From the NCBI RefSeq assembly GCF_001654495.1, contig NZ_CP015849.1, positions 5,683,001 through 5,747,000 on the forward strand: a DNA stretch of 64,000 nucleotides, in the 5' to 3' direction. Of this stretch, positions 42,155 through 54,100 are shown piece by piece. The notes under the pieces were generated by a model. The model saw only the letters and a list, made by a program, of their open reading frames with translations. It had not been told where the DNA came from and searched no databases. The first letter of the stretch is position 1. Each line of letters starts with the position of its first letter. A program made the translations under genes and the position numbers. This stretch comes from Streptomyces sp. SAT1 (GTDB taxonomy: Bacteria; Actinomycetota; Actinomycetes; Streptomycetales; Streptomycetaceae).

Positions 42155-43623
42155 CCTCGGCTTCCCTTCGCGTCGTCGCCGGTCGCGGACCCCGTCGCGG
42201 CGGCCTTCGGAGGACGTCCGGCGGACCGCGCCGGACGGGACCGGACCGGGCAGGCGAGGACGACGCCGACGATCTCGTGCTTGGCGTCCGCGCACGCCTC
42301 GGCGACGCCCGCCAGCTCGTCCGCGGTCCAGTGGCCCGCGCTGAGCACGACCAGGGCACCCGACTCGTCGTCGCGGTCCGGCACCAGCGGCCGCGACACG
42401 GAGACGGCCGCCACCTGCGGCTCGGCGCGCTCCCCGCCCGTGAAGCCCGAGGAGCCCCTGAAGCCCGGGGAAATCGGGGAGGCCGCGGACACCGGGGAAG
42501 CCGCGGAAACCGGGGAATCCGGGGCGGCCGGACCGCTCCCGGCCTCGGCGGCGAGCTGCCCGGCGGCCCGGCGGGCGACCTCGTCGCCGTCCGGGACGAG
42601 GACCAGCAGCCGCCCGGGGGACGGCAGCCGGTCCTGGAGGCGGGCCCACACCCGCCGGTGGCGGATCCGCCGGCCCGCCTCGTCGCCGGCGACCCGCGGG
42701 ACCGGTACGTCCCACCGGACGTCGGTGCCCAGCAGCCGGCGCAGCCGGGCCCGCGCGCCGCGGCCTCCCGGCCGGTGCGCCGACCGCTCACCGGGCACGT
42801 CGACGGTGCCCAGCAGCGGCGAACCCAGCGCCGCGGCGATCTCCGGCGCGGTGCGCAGCCGACGGCTCATCCGGGCGGCGGCGAGCTGGCCGAGGACCGC
42901 GAGCAGGAGGAGGAGCAGCGCCCCGGCGCCCACGAGCTGCCACCGGGTCGGCGGCGCCTCGCCGGACGGCCGGGCCGCCGGGCCCATGACGACCATGGTG
43001 GCCTTGCCGGCCGTCGGGTCGGCCTGGTCCAGCTTGGTGATGGCCTCCCGCAGCGAGGTGCGCAGCTTCTCCAGCTCGGTGCGGGTCTGCACGCTCTCCA
43101 CCGTCCGCCCCGGGTCGGCCGCGTCGGCCAGCTCGGTGATACGGCGGCTGGACTGCACCACCATCTGCCGCAGCGTGTCGAGCTGCGCCGCCGCGTCGGA
43201 GTCGGTGCCGGCGTCCACGACGTGCGCGGCGAACGCGACGAACTGCTGGGCCACCTGGTCGGCCAGTTGCTGCGCCCGCTCCGGGGTGGAGGCCGTGCCC
43301 GAGATCGTGATGATGTTCCCGTCGGCGGTCCTGGCGCTCACCCGGCGCCGCAGGTCCTTGCCGCCGACCCCGGACCAGTGCAGCGCGGCGGCGGCGCGGT
43401 CGGTCACCGCCGAACTGGTCGCGATCTCCTGCTGGGTCAGCAGCTCGCGCTCCTCCCACGCCCCGGGCAGCAGCACCGACGCCGACGTCGTGTAGCGCGG
43501 CGGGAACAGCAGGGAGGCGCCGTATCCGGCGAGCGCGCCCAGCACGGTGAGCACGAGGAGCAGCCGCCAGCGGCCACGGAGGATCCGGCCGACCGTGACC
43601 AGGCGTATCGTGTCGTCGCTCAA
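42151..43623 (-). CDS. second Wzz-like chain-length determinant protein, 490 aa
   Basis: WRLLLVLTVLGALAGYGASLLFPP is the first membrane segment, followed by the Wzz-type YTTSASVLLPG strand. A second membrane segment (VGAGALLLLLLAVLGQLAA) lies near residue 235. The cytoplasmic C-terminus contains a repetitive SPVSAASPVSAASPISPGF stretch and ends in a Rossmann-like remnant (GALVVLSAGHWTADELAG). TTG at 43623 overlaps the previous stop (TTGA). Two adjacent divergent Wzz-like genes suggest a hetero-complex. Confidence 0.78.
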   Translation of the reverse strand: MSDDTIRLVTVGRILRGRWRLLLVLTVLGALAGYGASLLFPPRYTTSASVLLPGAWEERELLTQQEIATSSAVTDRAAAALHWSGVGGKDLRRRVSARTADGNIITISGTASTPERAQQLADQVAQQFVAFAAHVVDAGTDSDAAAQLDTLRQMVVQSSRRITELADAADPGRTVESVQTRTELEKLRTSLREAITKLDQADPTAGKATMVVMGPAARPSGEAPPTRWQLVGAGALLLLLLAVLGQLAAARMSRRLRTAPEIAAALGSPLLGTVDVPGERSAHRPGGRGARARLRRLLGTDVRWDVPVPRVAGDEAGRRIRHRRVWARLQDRLPSPGRLLVLVPDGDEVARRAAGQLAAEAGSGPAAPDSPVSAASPVSAASPISPGFRGSSGFTGGERAEPQVAAVSVSRPLVPDRDDESGALVVLSAGHWTADELAGVAEACADAKHEIVGVVLACPVRSRPARSAGRPPKAAATGSATGDDAKGSRG

Positions 43624-44889
43624 CGGCGCGGCCTCCGTCCCGCCCGGAGCGGGCCGCCCTTCGGCGCCGGGGTACGGCCGTCGCAGGCGGCGGCGTAGGC
43701 GGCGAGCAGCGCCGCCTGCGAGTTCCGCCAGGACAGCGGCCCGCTGATCCGCTCGCGGCCTGCCTTGCCCATCAGGTCCCGCTTCTCCGGGTCGTCCAGC
43801 AACCGCGCGATGAGCCGGGCGAACTCGCTCTCGTCGTTGCCGGGCGCGTACACGGCGGCGTCCCCGGCGGAGACCCGTGCCTCCCGGAGGTCGAAGGAGA
43901 CCACCGGGCGGCCCATCACCATGTACTCCAGGACCTTGTTCATGGTCGACACGTCGTTGAGCGGGTTGTGCGGGTCGGGGGAGAGGCACACGTCCGCGGT
44001 GCACAGGTAGCGCACCAGATCGGCGTCCGGGACGCGTCCGGTGAACTCCACCCGGTCCGCGAGGCCGAGCCGCCGGGACAGCTCCACCATCGCGTCGAAG
44101 GTGTCACCGGCGCCGACGAACACCGCGTGCCAGTCGGTGCGCCCGTGCTCGTCCCGGAGCTTCGCGAGGGCCCGCAGCGCGTAGTCGACGCCGTCCTGCG
44201 GGCCCATGACGCCCAGGTAGCACAGCAGATGGGCCTTGCCGCGCCTCAGCTCCGGCTCGGGCGGCACGGGCCGGAACCGGTCGGTGTCCGGCGCGCTGCG
44301 CACCACGAAGACGTCCGAGGGTCGACGGCCGCCCCGGCGCACCGCGACGTCCCGGTAGCTCTCGTTGGTGGCCAGGACGACGTCCGCGGCCCGGTAGGTC
44401 AGCCGCTCCAGCGCGCACACGGCGCGGTAGAGCAGGTCCTCGCCGCGGCCGAACCGGGACAGATACAGCTCGGGCACCAGGTCGTGCTGGTCGAAGACGA
44501 ACCGCGCGCCGCGCCGCTTGAGCCACAGCGCCGGCAGGAACAGCAGGTCGGGCGGGTTGCAGGCGTGCACCACATGGACCGGGCCGACCTCGCGGGCCAG
44601 CCGGAAGGTGTGCCACAGCGCCGATCCGTACTCCCGCAGATAGCCGGCCGGGCCTCCGGTGGCCGCGCGCAGCGGGTAGCGGTGGATCCGCACCCCGTCG
44701 ATCTCCGCCTCCGGCTCGGTGTCCCGCTTGCCGCCCCGGGGACAGATGACGTGCACCTCCCAGCCCGCGTCGCGCAGCGTCGTGCACTCCTGCCACACCC
44801 GCCGGTCGAACGGCACCGACAGGTTCTCCACCAGGATCAGCGCGCGCCGCCCCGGCCGGTCGTCGGCGGACGCGCGGTCGAACGACGTG

Positions 44890-44900
<11 letters not shown>
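43620..44900 (-). CDS. family 4 glycosyltransferase, 426 aa
   Basis: This is a GT-B transferase close to the WbuB/WcaI-like group: LILVENLSVPFDRRVWQECT, VVHACNPPDLLFLPALWLKR, VFDQHDLVPELYLSRFGRGE, and the donor site DVSTMNKVLEYMVMGRPVVSF. TTG at 44900 is used; the first residues MPGDTSFDRAS overlap the dehydrogenase gene's last 11 bases. It probably adds the second sugar after the initiating transferase. Confidence 0.88.
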
Positions 44901-46209
<1,309 letters not shown>

Positions 46210-46282
46210 GTCCCGTTCCTCCCCCCGGGCAGGCCGTGGCGGCCCGCTCCTCGTACACCGGCCGGACGGCGGTCGCCGCGCA

Positions 46283-47761
46283 TCAGTAGGCCCCCTGCCC
46301 GTAGAGCACCGCGCGCAGCGTCTTCCACAAGATCACCGTGTCCAGGGCGAGCGACCAGTCCTCCACGTACCGCAGGTCCAGCCGGACCGCCTCCTCCCAC
46401 GACAGGTCGCTGCGCCCGCTGATCTGCCACAGGCCGGTGAGTCCCGGCTTGACCAGCAGCCGTCGCCGGATGTCCGGGCCGTACGCGGCGGACTCCTCCG
46501 GGAGCGGCGGGCGCGGGCCGACGAGCGACATGGAGCCGGTGAGCACGTTGAAGAGCTGCGGCAGTTCGTCGATCGAGTAGCGGCGCAGCACCGCTCCCAC
46601 CCGGGTCACCCGCGGGTCCCGGCGCAGCTTGAACAGCAGTCCCGCGCCCTCGTTGCGGTCGGCCAGCGCGGCGCGTGCGCGGTCGGCGCCGGCGACCATG
46701 GTGCGGAACTTGAGGATGGTGAACTCGCGGCCGTCCTTGCCGACCCTGCGCTGCCGGTAGAACGCCCCGCCCCGGCTGTCCGCCAGCACGAGCAGCGCGA
46801 CGGCCGCCATCAGCGGTGCGAACAGCAGCAGCAGGATTGCGGCGCCCAGCCGGTCCACGACGCCCTTGACCGCGCGGCGCCCGCCGGTGAAGGCCGGCAT
46901 GCTGACCCGCAGCAGCGGGATCCCGAGCACCGCGTCGACGTGCAGCCGCGGTCCGGCCACCTCCATCAGCACCGGGGCCACGACCATCTCGGCGTCGCTG
47001 CCCTCCAGGTTCCAGGCCAGCCGCTGGAGCCGGTCCGGTGACCAGTGCGGGTCCGGTGTCACCGCCACGACCCGGTAGCCGTCGCGCCGGACATGGCCGG
47101 AGACGTCCGCCAGCCGGCCGACGACCGGCACCCCGTCCAGCCGGTCGCCGTCGAGCCCGGGGCCCTGAGTCGTGCACACCGCGTCCACCCGCCAGCCCAG
47201 GTGCGGGAACTTGCGGGTGCGGGTGATCAGGTCGCGCACGGTGGCGGGGCTTCCGGCGGCCAGGACCGGCCGCAGGCAGCGCCCTTCCTTGCGCTGTTTG
47301 TGCAGCCACAGGCGCAGCAGATACCGCTCGGTCATGGTGACCAGCGCGATGGCGGGAATCGCGACGAAGATCCAGAGTTTGATGTTGCGCGAGGTGAGCG
47401 CGATTCCGCCGAGTGCCAGGGCGACGGTCGCCATGAAAAGCGAGCGTCCGAGCCGGCGGAATTCCTCGGCTCCCTGGCCGAGAACAGCCGGTGCCCACGC
47501 CCGGCTCACCGCGAGCGAGCCCAGCACCAGCAGCTCGGTGCCGAATGCGAGAATTCCCCATTTCTCGTGCCAGTTGGCCGCGTCCCGGGCCCCGAAGAAG
47601 TTGCCGATGGCCGCCACCACGCAGGCGGTGGCCGCGGTGTCACCCGCGATCACGGCACGTCGGTACCGCTGTTCCCAGTCGATGGCGGACTGGCCCAGTG
47701 ACCCGTCCGACGGCCGCTCGCGCGCAGACGGAAACGGGCTGACCAATTCCCCTTGCCGCAC
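46283..47761 (-). CDS. exopolysaccharide polyprenyl glycosylphosphotransferase (WcaJ/WbaP-like), 492 aa
   Basis: Four to five N-terminal membrane helices and a CoA-binding-like middle domain (RPVLAAGSPATVRDLITRTR) precede the catalytic bacterial sugar transferase domain: FYRQRRVGKDGREFTILKFR, then SLVGPRPPLPEE and PGLTGLWQISGRSDLSWEEA. It moves a hexose-1-phosphate onto undecaprenyl phosphate and starts repeat-unit synthesis. GTG at 47761 has a GGGGGG ribosome site. It is the first gene of the leftward 21-gene operon, and a 73-base gap separates it from the dehydrogenase gene. Confidence 0.92.
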   Translation of the reverse strand: MRQGELVSPFPSARERPSDGSLGQSAIDWEQRYRRAVIAGDTAATACVVAAIGNFFGARDAANWHEKWGILAFGTELLVLGSLAVSRAWAPAVLGQGAEEFRRLGRSLFMATVALALGGIALTSRNIKLWIFVAIPAIALVTMTERYLLRLWLHKQRKEGRCLRPVLAAGSPATVRDLITRTRKFPHLGWRVDAVCTTQGPGLDGDRLDGVPVVGRLADVSGHVRRDGYRVVAVTPDPHWSPDRLQRLAWNLEGSDAEMVVAPVLMEVAGPRLHVDAVLGIPLLRVSMPAFTGGRRAVKGVVDRLGAAILLLLFAPLMAAVALLVLADSRGGAFYRQRRVGKDGREFTILKFRTMVAGADRARAALADRNEGAGLLFKLRRDPRVTRVGAVLRRYSIDELPQLFNVLTGSMSLVGPRPPLPEESAAYGPDIRRRLLVKPGLTGLWQISGRSDLSWEEAVRLDLRYVEDWSLALDTVILWKTLRAVLYGQGAY

Positions 47762-47990
47762 AGAACCCCCCCAGGTCCGCAGTGGTCCGACGTCGTCGTC
47801 GCACCCTGTCCGCGGGAGGCCCCCGCCCCCCGCGCCGCGCTGTTCCTCCCCCGGAGAGGCCCCCGCCTCTCCCGCCCCCGCAGCACATCGCGGCTGTTCA
47901 AGAGCTGTTCGACTCCTTTCGCGCCCCGGAGAACGATCACCCCACGTCTGGTACCGAGGAAACGGCCGCCGGTCTTCCGCGGCGCCGGAT

Positions 47991-48007
47991 CCATTGATCA
48001 TCAATGG
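47991..48007. promoter_or_regulatory. perfect 17-bp palindrome CCATTGAT-C-ATCAATGG, candidate operator
   Basis: This exact 8-1-8 inverted repeat with an AT-rich centre lies between the candidate promoter and the first exopolysaccharide gene. AT-rich symmetry is rare in this sequence, so it is a good candidate binding site for a repressor. No regulator gene lies in the operon. Confidence 0.5.
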
Positions 48008-48187
48008 CCGTACCGAGCATGAACAGCTGAAGCACGGTCAATCTAGACCATCGGGAACGATATGGAGAGAGGGTGTGTGCAATTCGTGTGTGAGCTGCGG
48101 GATTTGATGATCGTCGATCGGTATGGCGTGCTGGTGTTCCGATAATGATCTCTTCTGGTGAATGCCTGAAAACGGATCTTGACGGCT

Positions 48188-48230
48188 CCGGGGCCCCCGG
48201 CCCTCTCACGGCTGCCGGCCGGGGCCCCGG
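48188..48230. terminator. strong hairpin after the pPIWI_RE gene
   Basis: The left arm CCGGGGCCCCCGGCC and right arm GGCCGGGGCCCCGG pair over about 14 bp with one bulged C and a 14-base loop. It starts directly at the stop of the leftward defence operon. Confidence 0.65.
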
Positions 48231-48231
48231 G

Positions 48232-51132
48232 TCACTGTCCGGCCCCCTCCTCGGGCGCGGCCCCCTCGGTGTCGTCCTCGTGCGGCAGGACGTATTGCGC
48301 GGTCTTCCTGGCCAGGTGGAGCGGGAGCGGGAGCTTCAGCGTGACGTCGTAGTCCGGGGCCCTCCGCAGCTGGTGGGTCACGGCGGCCCAGGCCCCCGCC
48401 TCGGCCGTCCCCTCCTCCGGCACCGCGAGCACGGCGATCTCCAGCGCCGCGGGGTTCCATGCGTTGGTCCCCGTGTCGATGACCGGTTCCGGCTCCTGGT
48501 CCTCGTCGCCGTTCTCCGGCTTCTTCCGCACCGGGATCCGGGTCGCGATCTTCGACGCGGTCTTCACGGCGTGCTTGGCCGTGTGGGGCTTCTCGCCGGT
48601 GCTGTAGTGGACGCGGTGGTCGCCGGTGGCCTCCGGACGGTGCCACAGACCGCTGGCGAAGCCGTGTTCGTGGGACTCGTCGTCCGGGGCGAACCACTGC
48701 GGGGTCTCGTCGGACATGTCGTCGCGCACCCGCACATGGCACAGCCGCTCGCCGTACAGAGAGATGTGCTGGGCCGGGTTGGCTCCGAACTGAAGTGCGT
48801 CCGGGACCAGTCGGCCGTTGGCCAGCCACGGCCAGTGCAGCCGCGCGTTCTGGGCGTGGGAGAGCAGCAGGACGTTCCGGTCGCGCAGACTGTAGAGCAT
48901 CGACCTTACGAACTGCGCCGTCCGCGCCCGCTGCTCCTCCAGGTCGGGGACCCAGGCCGTGGTGCGCCGCTGATCGCCGCTCGTGGCCCCGGCGGCGGGA
49001 ATCTCCGCGTCCTCGGTCTCCTCCTCCGCCGCCCCGTCGGCGCCCGAACCCTCGTCGTCGCTGTCGTCGGTGTCGTCGGTGTCGTCGGTGTCATCGAGGT
49101 TCTCGAACCGCGGGTACGTTCCCGGGACTTCGGCGTGGCGGGCCAGGGAGAGCAGCAGCTTCCGGTAGGGGATCCAGTCCCCGCTCTCCGGGTCCCAGCC
49201 CGTGACCGAGCCGTCGGCGGCGCTCACCCGCACGGCGACCGGTACGGTCCCGCGGGTGTACGTCGGGCCGTCGGCGCGGCGCTTGACCATCCACAGCGCG
49301 ACGTGGTCCAGGTCGTCGGGCACGTCGTCCGCACTGTGCTCCGGGACGGTGCACGAGCCCAGTTGCCGGAAGACGTGCGACCAGGTCTGGTGGGCGCGGT
49401 GAGCGATGTTCTTCTTCGTGGCGGTACCCCACTTCGAGCTGGGCACGGTGATGAACTTCGTCAGCCGTCCGGCGTCGGCGTAGCCGAGACGCGCGGCGAA
49501 CTTGGGATCCACCATGTCGGGCCGGAACGAGCTCGGGTGACCGATCTCGATCACGACCGCCTGGACGTCGGGGCGTCCGTCACGCGCACACAGCTCGGCG
49601 ATCTCCCGCCGTCGAGTGCCGATCGCCGAGGCGAGGTGCCTGCGCCGCGGCCGGCCCTCCGGGAAGTCGAGCCGGGCGGCGACGAAAGAGGCGTCCTCCA
49701 GGTACAGACGCACCTCCAGCTGCGGTGTCGACCACGAGCGCACCGCACCCGCCCCGCCCGCTCCGTCCAGGCCGAGGAGGTCCGCCAACTGCTCGACCAG
49801 CGCGTCACGGGTGCGGGGGTTCTGCCATCGCGCCTCCACGACCAGCGGCGCGCCGCCGAGCGTCCGGGCCAGGGCGAGCCGCCGCTCGTGCCGTCGCGCG
49901 TGCTGCAACTCCTCCTTCTTGAGAGCCCGTTCCTCTTTCGTCCGGCCCGTCGGGGCTTTCGGCTGGTTGCGCGGCAGGACGGGGTGACGGCTGCGGGTGA
50001 AGTCGTTCAGGCGGGTGAGATGCGGGCCGAACGCCTCGGCCGCCCAGTCGGTGAGCGGGGAACGGTCGCGCGGCATGAGGCCGGCTCCGACGCCGTGTCC
50101 GCCCATGGACGTCGCGTGCACGACACCGATCTGGACGCCGTCCTTCCCCGACATCCAGACGTCAGGGTCCTCCCGCACGGTCGCGGCGTCCGGCAGCCCG
50201 TGGGAGAAGCGGAGGCGGCCGAGCATCCCCTCGGGGCCGCCGCGCGCCCACTCGGCCGAGGCGGTGCTGCGGTCGGTGATCATCCGGCTCACCGCCATGC
50301 GACCGGTCCCCGGCGTCTGCGCCAACCACGGATCCCGGCCGAGCAGATACGCCGACACCGAACGCCGGAAGGGCAGGGGAACGGGGCCGCCGGTACGCCA
50401 TCGGCGCACCCCCGTACCGACATGGACGCGGAAGTCGGCGAAGGGCACGGTCTGCACGGTGAGCGCGATGACGAACGAGAACTTCCACCACGCTCCGTCG
50501 TCGTCCTGGTGGTCACGTGGCGGCCAGGACACGAGCTCCGCCCCCCGCGTGGTCGCGGCGATGCGGAACTCCATCTCGACGCCCTCGAAGCGGTACGGAT
50601 CCAGCCGGGTGATGTCCTGCGCGAGGGCGTCCGGCAGCAGCTGGTGGACCAGTGGGTCCGGTTCGAAGGTGCCGCCGGGCGTCGTACGGCCCGAGAAGAG
50701 GTCCACCTCCTGCGGCTGCCAGCTCAGTCCGGCCACGTCCAGCGCCGCGCCGAGCTGCACGGCCCGCTCGGTGATCTCCGGATGCTCCGCGCGTGCGCGG
50801 GGCGGGTGCAGGTCGCGGATCCAGGAGTGGATCAACTGGCGCATGACGGGGACCGGCAGCGGGTCGTACGCGTACAGCCAGGGGGCGTCGTCGTGCAGTG
50901 TGGCCTTGCGGGCCACGCACAGGAGTTCGGGAGCCACCGCGCGGATGACCTCGTTCAGGCGGCGGATCGGTACCTGGTCGATCTTCTGCGGTTCGCGTCT
51001 GCCGATCCGGTAGAAGTCCAGCACTTCCTTGCGCCAGGCGGGCGGGAACGAGAGACCGTGCGGCCGGCGGACGAACTCGTGGCCGCGGACGCGTTCGAAG
51101 GCCGCGAGCCGGATCGTGGAGTAGGAGGGCAT
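48232..51132 (-). CDS. pPIWI_RE-family Piwi-like protein, 966 aa
   Basis: It matches the architecture of the prokaryotic PIWI branch named pPIWI_RE for its conserved Arg and Glu. An N-terminal X-type domain (IRLAAFERVRGHEFVRRPHG onward) and a MID-like region are followed by an RNase H-like PIWI region. Around residues 521-555 are AVVIEIGHPSSF and DPKFAARLGYADAGRLTKFI. Around 798-814 is VRVRDDMSDETPQWF, which would carry the signature Arg and Glu. An acidic DDT-repeat insertion lies near residues 677-705. The usual first RNase H Asp appears as Glu (V-I-E-I-G). It is predicted to bind nucleic acid in defence together with the helicase and nuclease genes upstream. ATG 51132 has AAGGGA. Confidence 0.78.
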   Translation of the reverse strand: MPSYSTIRLAAFERVRGHEFVRRPHGLSFPPAWRKEVLDFYRIGRREPQKIDQVPIRRLNEVIRAVAPELLCVARKATLHDDAPWLYAYDPLPVPVMRQLIHSWIRDLHPPRARAEHPEITERAVQLGAALDVAGLSWQPQEVDLFSGRTTPGGTFEPDPLVHQLLPDALAQDITRLDPYRFEGVEMEFRIAATTRGAELVSWPPRDHQDDDGAWWKFSFVIALTVQTVPFADFRVHVGTGVRRWRTGGPVPLPFRRSVSAYLLGRDPWLAQTPGTGRMAVSRMITDRSTASAEWARGGPEGMLGRLRFSHGLPDAATVREDPDVWMSGKDGVQIGVVHATSMGGHGVGAGLMPRDRSPLTDWAAEAFGPHLTRLNDFTRSRHPVLPRNQPKAPTGRTKEERALKKEELQHARRHERRLALARTLGGAPLVVEARWQNPRTRDALVEQLADLLGLDGAGGAGAVRSWSTPQLEVRLYLEDASFVAARLDFPEGRPRRRHLASAIGTRRREIAELCARDGRPDVQAVVIEIGHPSSFRPDMVDPKFAARLGYADAGRLTKFITVPSSKWGTATKKNIAHRAHQTWSHVFRQLGSCTVPEHSADDVPDDLDHVALWMVKRRADGPTYTRGTVPVAVRVSAADGSVTGWDPESGDWIPYRKLLLSLARHAEVPGTYPRFENLDDTDDTDDTDDSDDEGSGADGAAEEETEDAEIPAAGATSGDQRRTTAWVPDLEEQRARTAQFVRSMLYSLRDRNVLLLSHAQNARLHWPWLANGRLVPDALQFGANPAQHISLYGERLCHVRVRDDMSDETPQWFAPDDESHEHGFASGLWHRPEATGDHRVHYSTGEKPHTAKHAVKTASKIATRIPVRKKPENGDEDQEPEPVIDTGTNAWNPAALEIAVLAVPEEGTAEAGAWAAVTHQLRRAPDYDVTLKLPLPLHLARKTAQYVLPHEDDTEGAAPEEGAGQ

Positions 51133-51176
51133 GAGGAGTCCCTTCGTGTTCTCGTGTGACGGGCCCTTTCCGCGGC

Positions 51177-54100
51177 TCAGCCGCGCGGCTCAGGGCCGGA
51201 CGGGACGATTCCCGCGAGGGCGGCGTGCAGGGGCTCGTACAAGGCTTTGACGAGTGCCCGGTCGAGGGCGGTCACCGGAGTACCGCCGGCGGTGGCGGCG
51301 TCTCCCGGCGACGGGGCGAGGTACGGGTCCAGCACGTGCCGCATGGCGAGGAGCAGACTGGTGTGCCAGGTGTCCGGCAGCTTCTTGCGCCCGGCCGCCC
51401 GGGTGGCGAACGGGGCGTCCACGAACACGACTCGGGCGGGGACACCGCCGCGTACGAGCCGGCCGATGACCTGCCAGATGACGACGAGCTGGTCCCAGGT
51501 GAACGAGATCTTCTCGTCCTCGCTCAGCCGGCTCCAGGCGAGCGGATGGTTGAGGAGGTACCGCCAGCGCGCGCGGGCCCGGGTCCGGAACTCCGCGCCG
51601 GCCTCGTCCAGACCCGGCTGTGCGCGGACGAACTCGTCGAAGCCGCCGTCCCGTTGCATACGCGCCACCCAGTCGTTCACCGCCTGCACGGCCAGGGCGA
51701 TGTCGTCGGGGCGCGGGTGGGGCCGGGCCAGGAAGAACACCGAGCCGATCGCGGCGACTCCCCGGTCGAGGATGTTGTGGCCGCGTTCGACGGCGAGGAG
51801 CGGGGCGACGAGGATCTGCGTGCCGGTCGAGGCGAAGTTCGCCACGTCACCGCGGCGCAGCGCCACCACCGCCCCGCCGTCGAGTACCCCGTCCGGGCCC
51901 GACTGCCACTCGTGCTCCTGTTCCGCGTCGTCGGAGACCAGACGGCACACCTTTCCGGCCCAGCGCGGGATCCGGTTGAGGATGTCCGCCGCGCGGCGCG
52001 CCTCGTCGTAGGAGCCGGTGAGGACGAGGAGCCGGCCGCGCCTCTCGTCGTCGTCCAGGGCGGCGAGTTCCCGTTCGAACACACTGGGCCTGCCGTCGGC
52101 GGTGCGGCGGGCCAGCTGGTCCAGCATGTGTTCGAGAACGAGGGGACGCAGGTGGGGCTTGGCACCGGACAGCCTGAGCGGTCTGCCGTCAGGACCGGTC
52201 AGGAAACACGTGTTGAACACCGTCCTCTTGATGGCCTCACGCTCCGCGGGCGGCGGCTTGAGCAGCGCGCCGACCTCGGTGAGCACATGGAAGCGGGTGG
52301 ACCGGCCGGCCCAGCTCGTCCCCGACATGAGCAGCACATTGGGCCCGGGGAGGCCGTCGGCGAGGGTGAGGTCGGGCAGGTGCAGGAGCAGCTCGCGGCC
52401 GCTGCCCGCGCAGCGGAAGAAGCGCAGTTCGCCGCTGCGCAGCCGGCCCAGGTCCGCGTTCTCGGGGAGGAACTGGAAGCCGAGGATGTTGCCCATGGGG
52501 GATTCGGGGACCAGCGGACGGTAGTCCTCCGGCGGGCGCCGGGACAGTACGTTGCTGGACGCCTCGAAGTTGAGCGCGGCCTCGATCCGCGGCCACATCT
52601 CGGTCAGCTGGTCGAGCCGGGTGTGCAGCGCGGACAGGAGCAGGGTGAACTCGAAACGCAGCACCTGCTCCGAGACGCTGCTCCGCGCCCTGGACACGGC
52701 ATCGCCCGCCAGCGCGAGGAGTTCCCGCTCGACGAGGCGGCGGGCGTTGCGGGGGCGCATGGTGTGCAGGAGCTGACGGGTGAGCCGCACCAGCGCGTCG
52801 GCCCGGGGGTCGTCGTGCTCCCGGTCGCCGAGCGGGTCGTCCCGGAACGCGTCGAGGACGGCCATGACCCCTTCGCGGCCCGTGTCGCCCGCCGGGCCCG
52901 GTACGTCCGGCCTCCGGGCCTCGGCGGCCTCCGCCTCGTCGTCCTCGTCGGCGATCCGGCCGATCTCCTCGTCCCATTCGGGGGTGGGGCGGTCGGGTGT
53001 GTCGGCGGCGTCGGTGTCGGCGTCGGACGGGCTGCCGAACCATTCCGCGACCAGTTTGTACTGGAGGGTCCAGGAGCTGAAGTAGTCGGACTCGACCCAT
53101 GAGCGCAGGCTCTTGTGGCGCAGCAGCATGTGATAGATGCGGTCGGCGGCGACCGTCACCGTGTGCAGGGCGGCCGTCCACTGCATGACGATGGAGTCGG
53201 ACAACTGGATGCGTCCGCCCCGCGCCAGTTCGTCGATCTTGTGCCGATGGATCTCGTCGAGCCACGAGTTGGGCGCACGCCCCGTGAGCACGGCGGCGGG
53301 CGCGAACATGGTGTCCAGCTGCATCTGCACCCGGTCGGCCTCGTCGACGATGATCAAATCGCTTCTGCGGCAGGCGAGTTCGAGGAAGCGGATGCGCTCC
53401 TCGTTCTGGTGGGCGGGCACGGCGCTGTGCACCAGGGCCGCGGGGGTGGCGATCCAGATGTCCGCCGTGACCAGCTCGCGGGTGCCGTGATGACGCGGGC
53501 ACCTGTTCCACAGGGGGCAGCCGTGGCGCTTGCGCAGGTTCGGGGCCTGGCCGTGCTCCGACTCGTCGACGGCCAGGGCGGTCAGCGGGCGCCGGGGCGC
53601 GCGCCGCTTCGGCGGGAACAACTGGGTGCAGGGCGCGTCGCGGTGGGCGAGCGGCTCCGCCGCCTCCACCCCGCGCAGCGCGTCGAGCGGGCAGGCGGTG
53701 CTGAGGTAGTCGAAGCTCAGCGCGTCGTGGGTGAGCAGGGACGTCCCGTCGTCCTGGGCGGCCAGGCGGCGGTGGGTGCGCTGGAGATGCTGTTCTCGTG
53801 TGGTCGCTCCCAGCACGGGGGCGGCCCGGAGACCGAGCGCGGAGAACAGGGATGTCAGGTGCAGGGCTTCGGCGACGTCGCCCACGACCAGGGTGACCCG
53901 CTTGTGATCGGTGGCGGCCCAGACCGCGAGGATGTCGCGAAGCGTGCTCTTCCCGGCCCCGACCATCCCGAGGAGATGGAGCATCCGGTCGACCCGCAGC
54001 ATCTTCCTCTCCGGCGCGAAGTCGTCCGATGCGGCGTCCCGGACGAACAGTTCGACCCTTTCCAGCCTGCGGCGCCAGTCGCCCCCGTCGGGGTTCCCGG

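Larger units (their letters stand above)
47762..48231. promoter_or_regulatory. promoter region of the exopolysaccharide operon
   Basis: These 470 bases hold no convincing gene. They are unusually AT-rich for the window between 47990 and 48180. On the minus strand TTGACC (48041-48036) could be a -35 followed at 19 bases by TCGGTA. A perfect palindrome at 47991-48007 lies downstream of that promoter. The defence operon ends into this gap from the right, with a terminator at 48188-48230. Confidence 0.45.
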
